Made by a program: the position numbers and the translations under genes. The notes under the pieces were generated by a model, which saw only the letters and a list, made by a program, of their open reading frames with translations, was not told the origin of the DNA and did not search any database. 64,000 nucleotides of DNA from contig NZ_BSDD01000002.1 in the NCBI RefSeq assembly GCF_030268065.1, positions 496,001-560,000 on the forward strand. Direction: 5' to 3'. Source of the DNA: Geothrix rubra. Lineage in GTDB: Bacteria; Acidobacteriota; Holophagae; Holophagales; Holophagaceae. The first letter of the stretch is position 1, and every line of letters starts with the position of its first letter. This document shows positions 47,818 to 56,059 of the stretch, piece by piece.

Positions 47818-48105
47818 ATGTCCAACGAGATCCCCCCCTCGCTGCAGGCCTACCTCCCCGGCGCCAGCCACCTCTGCACCCAGTGCGGCCGCGCCATCCT
47901 GGACGCCGTGGAGACCCCGGGCGAGCCCTTCCGGTGCGCCGAGTGCCGGGGGCTGGTGGCCCCGCCGGAGGACGAGCTGACCCGCCAGGCCCTGGAGGAC
48001 CGGAGCCCCGTGGACCTGCCCGACGACCGGCCCACCTTCTGGCGGGTGATCGCCCTCCTCGTCTTCGCCATCGTGGCCCTGGTCATCGTGTTCTGGAACC
48101 GCTGA
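47818..48105 (+). CDS. Small zinc-ribbon protein with C-terminal membrane anchor
   Basis: A 95-aa protein with CTQCG and CAEC knuckles (about 20-43), which suggest one zinc site, an acidic middle and a single C-terminal helix (FWRVIALLVFAIVALVIVFW). I know no family for it. It lies 20 bp after gatB, in the same direction. Confidence 0.7.
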   Translation: MSNEIPPSLQAYLPGASHLCTQCGRAILDAVETPGEPFRCAECRGLVAPPEDELTRQALEDRSPVDLPDDRPTFWRVIALLVFAIVALVIVFWNR

Positions 48106-48141
48106 GGCCTCTCCACCTATGCTGGGAGGCGGGAGCCGACC

Positions 48142-49335
48142 ATGCCCAGACCCTGGGGACCCACCACCACCGCCATCCACGCCGGGAAGCGCTTCAACCC
48201 GACGCGGGCCGTGACCACGCCCATCTTCCAGACCTCCGTGTTCCAGCTCCTGGAGAACCGAGAGGGCGCGGAGTTCGCGGCCAGCATCGAGCCCCCGGCC
48301 TTCTACACCCGCTGGGGCAACCCCAACACCAGCGAGGTGGAGGCGGTCCTGGCGGAGCTGGAGGGCGCCGAGCGGGCCCTGGTGGCGGCCTCGGGCATGG
48401 GGGCCTTCGCCCTGGTCTTCGAGGCCTTCCTGAAGGCCGGCGACCACCTGGTGGCCCCCGCCGCCATCTACCTGGGCACGGAGCAGCTCATCCGCCGCTG
48501 GGAGGCGGAGCGGGGCCTGAAGGTCACCTGGATCCAGGACGCCCTGGACCTGGGCGAGTGGGCGGCGGCGATCCGCCCCGAGACGCGGATGCTCTGGGTG
48601 GAGACCCCCTCCAACCCCACGCTCGCCATCACGGACCTGGCCGGCGTGGCGGCCCTCGGGAAGCGGCACGGCATCCGCACCGTGGCGGACAACACCTTCC
48701 CCAGCCCCATCCACACGAAGCCCCTGGCCCTGGGCATCGACCTGAGCGTGGCCTCGGCCACCAAGTACCTGGCGGGCCACTCGGACGTGGTGGCGGGCGT
48801 CATCGCAGGCTCCGAGGCGGACGTGGTGGCCTGCTGGCAGATGACCAAGGTCTTCGGCCCCACCCTGGATCCCATGGCCGCCTGGCTCCTGCACCGGGGC
48901 CTCAAGACCCTGGCCCTGCGGGTGCGCCGGGCCTCGGACAACGCCCAGGCCCTGGCCCAGTGGCTGCTCTGGCAGCCGGCCGTGGCCCGGGTGGACTACC
49001 CCGGCCTCCCCGGCCACCGGGGCCACGAGGTGGCCGCGCGGCAGATGGTGGAGGGCTTCGGCGCCATGATCGGCTTCGAGCTGCGGGCGGGCCTGCTCGC
49101 GGGCCAGCGCTTCTGCGAGGCCCTGGAGGTCGTCACCCGCGGCGTGAGCCTGGGCGGGGTCGAGAGCCTCATCCAGCACCCGGCCAGCATGAGCCACCTG
49201 AAGACGGCCCCCGAGGTGAAGGCCCGCCTGGGCATCAGCGACGGCCTGCTCCGCTTCTCCGTGGGCATCGAGGACCAGCCCGACCTCATCGCCGACCTGG
49301 AGCGGGGCTTCCAGGCCGCGGCGGAGGCCCGGTGA
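48142..49335 (+). CDS. Cys/Met-metabolism PLP enzyme (cystathionine gamma-synthase / O-acetylhomoserine sulfhydrylase family)
   Basis: A 397-aa fold-type I enzyme. The PLP lysine is K208 in SATKYLAGHSD. YTRWGNPNT and ETPSNPTL are family signatures, and the C-terminal SLGGVESLIQHPASMSH is characteristic. The family includes transsulfuration and sulfhydrylation enzymes whose substrates cannot be told apart by sequence alone. Its stop overlaps the start of thiS (GTGA), hinting at a link to sulfur delivery. Confidence 0.88.
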   Translation: MPRPWGPTTTAIHAGKRFNPTRAVTTPIFQTSVFQLLENREGAEFAASIEPPAFYTRWGNPNTSEVEAVLAELEGAERALVAASGMGAFALVFEAFLKAGDHLVAPAAIYLGTEQLIRRWEAERGLKVTWIQDALDLGEWAAAIRPETRMLWVETPSNPTLAITDLAGVAALGKRHGIRTVADNTFPSPIHTKPLALGIDLSVASATKYLAGHSDVVAGVIAGSEADVVACWQMTKVFGPTLDPMAAWLLHRGLKTLALRVRRASDNAQALAQWLLWQPAVARVDYPGLPGHRGHEVAARQMVEGFGAMIGFELRAGLLAGQRFCEALEVVTRGVSLGGVESLIQHPASMSHLKTAPEVKARLGISDGLLRFSVGIEDQPDLIADLERGFQAAAEAR

Positions 49336-49532
49336 GGCTGGTGCTGAACGGGCAGCCCCGGGAGGCGCCGGAGCTGGCCACCGTGGCCGACCTGGCCGCC
49401 TGGCTGGCCCTGCCGGCCTTCGGCAGCGCCATCGAACTGAACGGCGAGGTCATCCGCCGCGCCGACCACGCGGCCACCCCCCTGACGGAGGGTGATCGCC
49501 TGGAGGTGGTGCGGCTGGTGGGCGGCGGCTGA
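49332..49532 (+). CDS. thiS: Sulfur carrier protein ThiS
   Basis: A 66-aa ubiquitin-fold sulfur carrier (start GTG 49332, overlapping the stop of the PLP enzyme gene by 3 bp). It has VVxLN-type start RLVLNGQPRE, central IELNGEVIRRADHA and the functional C-terminal VRLVGGG, whose terminal Gly becomes a thiocarboxylate. It donates sulfur to thiazole synthase, encoded far away at 11585. thiF is not nearby. Confidence 0.9.
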   Translation: MRLVLNGQPREAPELATVADLAAWLALPAFGSAIELNGEVIRRADHAATPLTEGDRLEVVRLVGGG

Positions 49533-49538
49533 ACCCGA

Positions 49539-51221
49539 TCAGTTGATGCTGATCGTGTACCCGTAGGTCCCCGTGGCGGAGGTGTAGCCCGCCCGGACCC
49601 GGACGGCGTAGACGCCGGCAGGCAGGTTGCTGAGGCTGAGGGTCCGGGTCTGCCCGGCGAGGGTTGAATCCGTGTTGCTGGCCCACAGGCCGCCCGGTCC
49701 CAGCAGCTCCACGAAGAAGTCCTGGCCGCCCGTGGGGGTCAGGGTGATGGTCCGGGCCCCGCCGAGGTGGGTGAACCGGTAGGCCTGGCTCTGGTTCCAG
49801 TCGTAGTAGCGGGCCTGGGAGGCATCGTAGGTCTGGAGGCTGCCGCTGCCGGAAAAGGGCACGCCCACGGTGAGCCAGAGGGCATTGGTGTTGAAGTAGG
49901 CGGGCGAGGGGTCGGGCACCGCCTCCAGGGCCAGCTCGCCCAGGATGGCGTTCCAGGTGGGGCTGGTCACCCGGTTGGCCACGCCCAGGAGGTAGCTGGG
50001 GTAGCAGCCCAGGGTGGCCTGCTCGTATTCCCCGGTGCCGTCCGCATAGGCGGTGCTGGAGGTCACGGCCTGCCAGAGGGTGTGGAGGCCGGCCTGGCCG
50101 CCGCCCAGGTCGTTCTTCCACATCCCCCAGAGGCTCACGGCGATGGAGCCCCGGGTGAACGCGCCCTTGTTGGCGGCGCTGACCATGGCGTGGCTGGCGA
50201 GGTCGAAGGCGTCCACCCGGGCGACCCCGCTGCCGTCCACGTAGCTGTCCAGGATCTGGGGCGTGTTGCGGGCGGCGGCGGAGAGGAAGTCGGAGAAGCC
50301 GGCCACGAAGGCCGCCGTGGATTCGCTGGGGGTGTACCGGCTCACGTAGCGGTTGTCGTTGTCCCGGCGCAGGAGGGAGAGGGCGCTGCTGCCGTCGGGC
50401 TTGTAGCTGTAGTCGGCGAAGAGCAGCCGGGCGAAGGTCTCCTGGAGCACCCCGTCATCCCATTCGTCGGTTTCCGTGTTCGCAGCACCCGTGCCCAGGC
50501 CCTCCACCTGGTGGCTGAAGAGGGCGCGGCCGCTGCTACTGGTGAGAATCGAGGTGGCCGAAGCCCAGGTCACCTCGGGATAGGTGCGGGTCTGGTCCGC
50601 CGGGTTGAGGCTGGTGGTCCAGAAGGTGTGGAGGTTGGGCAGGCGCAGGGTGCCCGTGCCGTCCATGTCCCGCACCGCCGTGGCGAAGGTCACGGCCTGG
50701 TCCGCGATGTTGAAGGCGCCGGCAATGCGGTTGCTGGCCAGGGCCGTGACGGTGAGGGTGCCGTCCTGGTTGGCCGTGAAGGTGTTGCTGGTGACGTACC
50801 AATCAGGGATGTTGCCGAAGGCCCCGGAGCCGATGGTGGGCTGGGTGACATAGAGGGGCGAGTTCTTCACGCTGCCCCGCAGGAAGAAGCTGTTGGGGTC
50901 GGCGCTGGGCACCTGGTAGCGGGCGTAGACGTTCACGTAGACCTGGGAGCCCCGGGCCACGTAAGTGGTTCCGGTACCTGCGCTTCCCAGGTAGTCCGCG
51001 GCCAGCACGGCGCCGGTGGACGCGTCGCAGACCTCGGCGTAGCAGTACCGGGCCGGCAGGGTTGTGGTGGCCCCGAAGCCGGTGGGGGTCAGGGCGACCT
51101 TCTCGAACTGGGCCTGGATGGTGATCTGGGCGTCGGAGGAGGTGCTGGAACCGCCGCCGCAGGCCGTCAGCCCGGCCACGGCCAGCAGGGCCAGGGCGAA
51201 TCGCCAGGTTCGGATGGGCAT
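49539..51221 (-). CDS. Large hypothetical lipoprotein with C-terminal PPC-like domain
   Basis: A 560-aa protein with a lipobox (AGLTAC, Cys21) and a Gly/Ser linker. The body (about 60-480) is rich in Thr, Ser, Ala and aromatic residues and includes a helical segment (TDEWDDGVLQETFARLLFADYSY, AAFVAGFSDFLSAAARNTPQILDSYVDG). The last about 85 residues (YRFTHLGGARTITLTPTGGQDFFVELLGPGGLWASN...) resemble the PPC beta-sandwich found at the end of secreted proteases. No catalytic signature is seen. It is probably outer-surface exposed. Confidence 0.72.
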   Translation of the reverse strand: MPIRTWRFALALLAVAGLTACGGGSSTSSDAQITIQAQFEKVALTPTGFGATTTLPARYCYAEVCDASTGAVLAADYLGSAGTGTTYVARGSQVYVNVYARYQVPSADPNSFFLRGSVKNSPLYVTQPTIGSGAFGNIPDWYVTSNTFTANQDGTLTVTALASNRIAGAFNIADQAVTFATAVRDMDGTGTLRLPNLHTFWTTSLNPADQTRTYPEVTWASATSILTSSSGRALFSHQVEGLGTGAANTETDEWDDGVLQETFARLLFADYSYKPDGSSALSLLRRDNDNRYVSRYTPSESTAAFVAGFSDFLSAAARNTPQILDSYVDGSGVARVDAFDLASHAMVSAANKGAFTRGSIAVSLWGMWKNDLGGGQAGLHTLWQAVTSSTAYADGTGEYEQATLGCYPSYLLGVANRVTSPTWNAILGELALEAVPDPSPAYFNTNALWLTVGVPFSGSGSLQTYDASQARYYDWNQSQAYRFTHLGGARTITLTPTGGQDFFVELLGPGGLWASNTDSTLAGQTRTLSLSNLPAGVYAVRVRAGYTSATGTYGYTISIN

Positions 51222-51271
51222 GGGACCTCCGGGGGAATGGCGGGACAGGTCAAGGGTCGTGCCAACCCGGC

Positions 51272-52393
51272 CTAGCGCCAGACCTCCCAGCGTCCGCCAG
51301 GCCATCCCGCCGAGGCCTGGAGGCGCCAGGCCGCCGGCAGGGTGAGCAGGACCGCGGGTCCGCCCGCGGGGGCCTCGGCCTGGAAGCGGTGGAATTCGTC
51401 GGCCAGGCCCTGGTCGAGGAAGGCCCGGGCCAGGTCCCCCCCGCCCTCCACGAGCACCCGGCCCACCCCCAGGGCCGCGAGTTCGTGCAACAGGTGACGC
51501 AAACTGCATCCTCCGGGCCCCGGGGGCAGGTGGAGGTCCTCCACCCCGCGCAGGGGCTGGGGGTCGCCGGTGACGGCCCGGAGGGCGGGCTGGCCCTGGA
51601 CCGCCTGCCAGACCCGGGCCGTGGGGGGCACCCGACCCTCCCGGTCCAGCACCACCCGGTAGAAGGTGCGGTGGGGAGCGGTCGGCGCGGGCCAACGGTC
51701 CGTGAGCTGGGGATCGTCCACCTCGGCGGTGTGGCGCCCCACCACGATGGCCTCGGAGGCCCGGCGCAGGGCGTGGCCCAGCTGCTGGATGGCAGGGGGC
51801 GTGACGGGGGTGGGCCGCCCCTCGGGGCCCAGGGCGCCATCGGAACCCAGGGCCAGCTTGAGGCTCACCCAGGGCAGGCCCGTGCGGATGAGCTTGAAGA
51901 AGGGGGCGTGGAAGCGGGCGCAGGCCTCGCCCAGCACCCCCTCCTCCACGGCCAGCCCCTGGGCCCGGAGGATGGCCAGGCCGCCGCCGTCCACCCGGGG
52001 GTTGGGATCCCGCACGCCCACCACCACCCGGGCCAGGCCGGCCTGGAGGAGGGCCAGGGTGCAGGGGCCCGTCCGCCCGTGGTGGCAGCAGGGCTCCAGG
52101 GTCACGTAGGCCGTGCCGCCGTGGACGTCCTCGCCGCGGATCTCCGCGTCCCGCAGGGCCATGATCTCGGCGTGGGGATCCCCGGCCCGGGTGTGGACCC
52201 CCCCCCCCACCACGCGCCCGTCCTTCACCAGGACGCAGCCCACGGGCGGGTTGGGGCTGGCCAGGCCCACGCCCTTCAGGCCCTCCTCCAGGGCCAGGGC
52301 CATGAACCGGGCGTCGCCCGGAAGCGCCGCGGGATCCGGCCAGGGGCCGCCCGTGGCCAGGGCCCAGGCGAGGGAGGGGGTGAGGTCAACCAT
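51272..52393 (-). CDS. ribD: Bifunctional diaminohydroxyphosphoribosylaminopyrimidine deaminase / reductase
   Basis: RibD (373 aa) does the second and third steps of riboflavin synthesis. The N-terminal deaminase has the zinc site GDPHAEIMAL and TLEPCCHHGRTGPC. The C-terminal reductase domain starts near LPWVSLKLALGSDGALG and ends in LVEGGGDLARAFLDQGLADEF. A short N-terminal extension (1-28) precedes the core. The start ATG 52393 overlaps the ftsY stop by 8 bp. Other rib genes are not adjacent. Confidence 0.93.
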   Translation of the reverse strand: MVDLTPSLAWALATGGPWPDPAALPGDARFMALALEEGLKGVGLASPNPPVGCVLVKDGRVVGGGVHTRAGDPHAEIMALRDAEIRGEDVHGGTAYVTLEPCCHHGRTGPCTLALLQAGLARVVVGVRDPNPRVDGGGLAILRAQGLAVEEGVLGEACARFHAPFFKLIRTGLPWVSLKLALGSDGALGPEGRPTPVTPPAIQQLGHALRRASEAIVVGRHTAEVDDPQLTDRWPAPTAPHRTFYRVVLDREGRVPPTARVWQAVQGQPALRAVTGDPQPLRGVEDLHLPPGPGGCSLRHLLHELAALGVGRVLVEGGGDLARAFLDQGLADEFHRFQAEAPAGGPAVLLTLPAAWRLQASAGWPGGRWEVWR

Positions 52394-53291
52394 CCAGCAG
52401 CCCGTCCACGAAGGCCCCGGGGTCGAAGGGGATGAGGTCGTCCACGCCCTCGCCCACGCCCACGAAGGCGATGGGGAGCTTCAGCCGCTCCAGGATGGGC
52501 ACCACCACGCCCCCCTTGGCGCTGCCGTCCAGCTTGGTGAGCACCAGGTCCGTCACGCCGGCGGCCTGGGTGAAGGCCTCCGCCTGCTGGAGGCCGTTCT
52601 GGCCCGTGGTGGCGTCCAGCACCAGCAGCACGCGGTGGGGGGCGTCGGGGATCACCTTCTGGAGGCTGCGCCGGATCTTGTCCAGCTCCTTCATGAGGTG
52701 GTCCTTGGTGTGGAGCCGGCCGGCGGTGTCGATGAGCACCCAGGACGTGCCCTTGGCCTTGGCGCTGGTGGCGCCGTCGAAGGCGATGGCCGCGGGATCC
52801 CCGCCCATCTGGTTGCGGATCACGGGCACGCCGGCCCGCTCGCCCCAGCGCTCCAGCTGGTCGATGGCGGCGGCGCGGAAGGTGTCGCCGGCCACCACGA
52901 GGACGCCCTCGCCCCGGGCCTTCAGGTGGGCCGCCAGTTTGCCCAGCGTCGTGGTCTTGCCCACGCCGTTCACGCCCACGAGGAGCACCACCTGGGTGCC
53001 CGAGGCCTGGAAGGGCTTCGCGGGCCGCTGGCGGAGGATCTGCAGGAGCTCGTCCTTGAGCACCGCCTTGGGGTCCACCTCGCCGGAGGCCTTCAGCTCC
53101 GCGCGGAGCCGCGCCATCAGCCGGTCCACGCCATGCACACCGAGGTCCGCCTGGAGCAGGAGGTCCTCCAGCTCCTGGAGCTGGTCCTCGTCCAGGCGGC
53201 GGAGGCCGAGGAGACGCCCCAGGGGCGCCAGCACCAGATCCTGGGTGCGCCGGAGCCCCTGCTTGAATTTGTCGAAAAGGCTGCCGAGCAC
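52386..53291 (-). CDS. ftsY: Signal recognition particle receptor FtsY
   Basis: FtsY (301 aa) docks SRP-ribosome complexes at the membrane. The N-domain is followed by the SRP GTPase: LLVGVNGVGKTTTLGKLA (G1), DTFRAAAIDQLERW, DTAGRLHTK (G3) and TKLDGSAKGG (G4). The acidic A-domain of E. coli FtsY is absent; a short amphipathic N-terminus (LGSLFDKFKQGLRRTQD) would bind lipid. GTG 53291 is chosen for GAGG just upstream; GTG 53297 is an alternative. It precedes ribD in the same transcript. Confidence 0.93.
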   Translation of the reverse strand: MLGSLFDKFKQGLRRTQDLVLAPLGRLLGLRRLDEDQLQELEDLLLQADLGVHGVDRLMARLRAELKASGEVDPKAVLKDELLQILRQRPAKPFQASGTQVVLLVGVNGVGKTTTLGKLAAHLKARGEGVLVVAGDTFRAAAIDQLERWGERAGVPVIRNQMGGDPAAIAFDGATSAKAKGTSWVLIDTAGRLHTKDHLMKELDKIRRSLQKVIPDAPHRVLLVLDATTGQNGLQQAEAFTQAAGVTDLVLTKLDGSAKGGVVVPILERLKLPIAFVGVGEGVDDLIPFDPGAFVDGLLDG

Positions 53292-53438
53292 GCCCACCTC
53301 GCGGACTTTCAGTCTACCTGCGCATCCCTTCAAACCCGCGCCGGGATTGTGATCCACGGCATAGGGGCCAGGACGATCATAACGTCCATACCTTCCAGCC
53401 TCGGGTGGATGCGACCCGAATCCAGATGTGGAGCGACC

Positions 53439-54536
53439 ATGATCCCGCTTCCGATTCCGCCCGCGGACCCGCTGCCGCTGCCGCTGCCGCCGGTCATCCT
53501 GAAGGCGCTGCATCTCCTCACGTTCGCGCTCCACCTGCTGGCGGTGAACCTGGGCGTGGGCGGCACGGTGCTGAGCTTCGCCCATGCCGCGCGGGGCCGG
53601 GAGGGCGACCGGGACCTCGTGCGCCGCGTGGCGCCGCTGCTGCCGCCGGCCGTGACCTTCGCCGTGACCCTGGGCGTGGCGCCCCTGCTCTTCATCCAGC
53701 TCAGCTACGGCCCGTTCTTCTACTCGGCCACGGTGCTGTCGGCCTTCCCCTGGCTGGCCCTGGTCTTCCTGCTGATCGCAGGCTACGGCCTGCTCTACCG
53801 CTTCGTGGGTTCCGTGGCCTCGGACCGCTTCCGGCTCTGGTCGGGCGCCCTGGCCTCGCTGCTGCTCCTCTCCATCGCCCTGGTGCTGGCGAACATGACG
53901 ACCCTCTCCATGCGTCCGGACCTCTGGCGGGGCCTCGCGGCCAGCTCGCCCCACGGGACGCGCCTCAACCTGGCGGATCCCAGCCTCTGGCCCCGCGTCC
54001 TGCACCTCGTCACGGGCATCACGGCCTCGGCGGGGATGCTGCTGGCGGGCTGGGGCGCGTGGAAGGACCACGCGGGGGCCCGGGAGGCGGGGCTGCGCTG
54101 GTTCATCGGCGCCACGCTGTGCCAGGCCGCCTGGGGCACCTGGCTGCTGCTGCGGCAGCCCGAGGCGGCCTTCCGGATGCTCCTCTCGGGCCACGCCTTC
54201 GGCAGCCTGGCCCTCTGGTTTGGCATCGGCTGCGCCGCCCTGGCCCTCCTCATGGCCATCCCCGCCAGCCTGCGCGGCGCGGCGCGGAAGGCGGTGGGGC
54301 CGCCCTTCCTGCTGGCCCAGGGCGCGGTGGTGGGGATGATCCTGGCGCGGGACCAGGCCCGGGACGCCACCCTGGCCGCCGTGGGCTTCGACCCCTACGC
54401 CCTGCCCTTCAAGACCGACTGGACCTCCCTGGCGGTCTTCGCGACCTCCCTGGTGCTGCTGATCGTGCTCCTCACCACCCTCGTCCGCTGGGTCCTGGCC
54501 CCCGTCCAGGCCGGCGCGGAGGCCCGCCATGACTGA
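53439..54536 (+). CDS. Polytopic membrane protein of the Rieske/cytochrome b cluster, distantly CydA-like
   Basis: A 365-aa protein with about 8-9 membrane helices. Its N-terminal helix (ILKALHLLTFALHLLAVNLGVGGTVLSFAHAARGREGD) resembles the first helix of the gene at 56060 (VVGIMAIIHIFLSHFAVGGGLFLPVMEAHARKHGD), which suggests common ancestry with the CydA/quinol-oxidase subunit I fold. Histidines in that helix could bind haem. There is no CxxCH motif. It overlaps the Rieske gene by 8 bp (ATGACTGA). Its function is not established. Confidence 0.72.
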   Translation: MIPLPIPPADPLPLPLPPVILKALHLLTFALHLLAVNLGVGGTVLSFAHAARGREGDRDLVRRVAPLLPPAVTFAVTLGVAPLLFIQLSYGPFFYSATVLSAFPWLALVFLLIAGYGLLYRFVGSVASDRFRLWSGALASLLLLSIALVLANMTTLSMRPDLWRGLAASSPHGTRLNLADPSLWPRVLHLVTGITASAGMLLAGWGAWKDHAGAREAGLRWFIGATLCQAAWGTWLLLRQPEAAFRMLLSGHAFGSLALWFGIGCAALALLMAIPASLRGAARKAVGPPFLLAQGAVVGMILARDQARDATLAAVGFDPYALPFKTDWTSLAVFATSLVLLIVLLTTLVRWVLAPVQAGAEARHD

Positions 54537-55002
54537 CATCTCGCAGACCGTCGGAAGCCCGAGGCCCCTGAGCCGCCGGGCCCTGGGCCAGAGTCTCTTC
54601 GCCGCCGCCGCCGCGATGTACACGGCCGCCCTGGCCTGGCCCATCTTCCGGTACCTGAAGTCCGGCACCACGGGCGCCGACGAGGGGCCCCAGGTGAACG
54701 AGGTGAACCTGGGCGCGGAGAAGGACTACGCCCCCGGCAGCGGCAAGCTGTTCCTCTTCGGCAGCAAGCCCGCCCTGATCCTGCGCCGGAAGGACGGCCA
54801 TTTCGTGGCCCTCTTCGCCACCTGCACGCACCTGGGCTGCACGGTGAAGTTCGCCCAGGACCAGGACCGCATCACCTGCGCCTGCCACGGGGGCGTCTAC
54901 GACCCGGACACCGGGCGGAACATCGGGGGGCCGCCGCCGGCGCCCCTGAAGCCCCTGGTCGTGAGCACGGACGGCGGCGCCGTCGTGGTGAGGAGGGCCT
55001 GA
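54529..55002 (+). CDS. Rieske 2Fe-2S protein
   Basis: A 157-aa membrane-anchored Rieske protein. The N-terminal anchor (RRALGQSLFAAAAAMYTAALAWPIF) carries an RRxLG twin-arginine-like start. The cluster ligands are C99/H101 (CTHLGC) and C117/H120 (CACHGG). C104 and C119 form the usual disulfide. It would accept electrons from quinol with the cytochrome b encoded next. Its gene overlaps the upstream membrane-protein gene, so the complex is co-expressed. Confidence 0.95.
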   Translation: MTDISQTVGSPRPLSRRALGQSLFAAAAAMYTAALAWPIFRYLKSGTTGADEGPQVNEVNLGAEKDYAPGSGKLFLFGSKPALILRRKDGHFVALFATCTHLGCTVKFAQDQDRITCACHGGVYDPDTGRNIGGPPPAPLKPLVVSTDGGAVVVRRA

Positions 55003-55003
55003 G

Positions 55004-56056
55004 ATGAGCGTCCACGCCTGGCTCGACGACCGCATCGGCCTCGCCGACTTCCTGTCCTTCCTCCGCAAGAAGGAGGTGCCCGACCACTCCCACGCGGTCT
55101 GGTACTTCCTCGGCGGCATGACCCTCTTCTTCTTCATGATGCAGGTCCTCACGGGCCTGCTGCTCATCGTCTACTACCAGCCCGGCAGCGACGCCAGCTA
55201 CGGCTCCGTGCAGCGGATCACCTCCCAGATCGAGTTCGGCTGGCTGATCCGCAGCGTGCATTCCTGGTCGGCGAACCTCATGCTGCTGTCGGCCTTCTTC
55301 CACATGTTCAGCGTGTTCTTCATGAAGGCCTACCGCGCCCCACGGGAGCTGACCTGGTGGAGCGGCATGGGCCTCCTGGGCCTGGGCATGGGCTTCGGGT
55401 TCTCGGGCTACCTCCTGCCCTGGGACCAGCTGGCCTACTTCGCCACCAAGATCGGCCTCGACGTGATGGAGAAGAGCCCCCTCATCGGCAAGGAGCTGGC
55501 CACCATGCTCCGGGGCGGCGCGGACGTGGGCGTCATCACCCTGCAGCGCTTCTACGCCCTCCACGCGGCGGTGCTGCCCGTGCTCTTCATGCCCCTCCTC
55601 CTGCTCCACCTCTGGCTGGTGCAGAAGCACGGCAACGCCGCGCCCCCTTCGGTGACGGAAAAGAAGTCCGTGCCCTTCTTCCCCACCTTCCTCTACAAGG
55701 ACCTGATGGTCTGGTTCCTCTGCCTGAACCTGCTGGCCCTCCTGGCCAGCCTCTGGCCCTGGGACCTGGGCCCCCAGGCGGACAAGCTGGCCTCGGCCCC
55801 CGACGGCATCCATCCCGAGTGGTACTTCATGAGCCAGTTCCAGCTCCTGAAGCTCATCCCGGGCAAGGTGGGGCCCGTGGACGGGGAGCTGCTGGGCATG
55901 GGCCTCTTCGGGGCCGGCGGGGTGCTCTGGGCCCTGGTGCCCCTCTGGGACCGCGGGTCCCGGGGACGGCTGGTCAACCTGGTGGGTCTCGGGGCCGTGA
56001 TCGTCCTCATCGTGCTGACGATCTGGGGCTACGCCGGCGTCGCGGGAAAGGGGTGA
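55004..56056 (+). CDS. Cytochrome b (b6f-type haem spacing, b6 and subunit IV fused)
   Basis: A 350-aa protein with about eight helices. Haem ligands are H86/H100 and H187/H202. The second pair has 14 residues between them, the b6f-type spacing, not the 13 of mitochondrial bc1. The quinol-site motif is PEWYF in HPEWYFMSQFQLLKL. Fusion of the b6-like and subunit-IV-like parts gives a single chain. It follows the Rieske gene after one base. Confidence 0.94.
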   Translation: MSVHAWLDDRIGLADFLSFLRKKEVPDHSHAVWYFLGGMTLFFFMMQVLTGLLLIVYYQPGSDASYGSVQRITSQIEFGWLIRSVHSWSANLMLLSAFFHMFSVFFMKAYRAPRELTWWSGMGLLGLGMGFGFSGYLLPWDQLAYFATKIGLDVMEKSPLIGKELATMLRGGADVGVITLQRFYALHAAVLPVLFMPLLLLHLWLVQKHGNAAPPSVTEKKSVPFFPTFLYKDLMVWFLCLNLLALLASLWPWDLGPQADKLASAPDGIHPEWYFMSQFQLLKLIPGKVGPVDGELLGMGLFGAGGVLWALVPLWDRGSRGRLVNLVGLGAVIVLIVLTIWGYAGVAGKG

Positions 56057-56059
56057 GCC

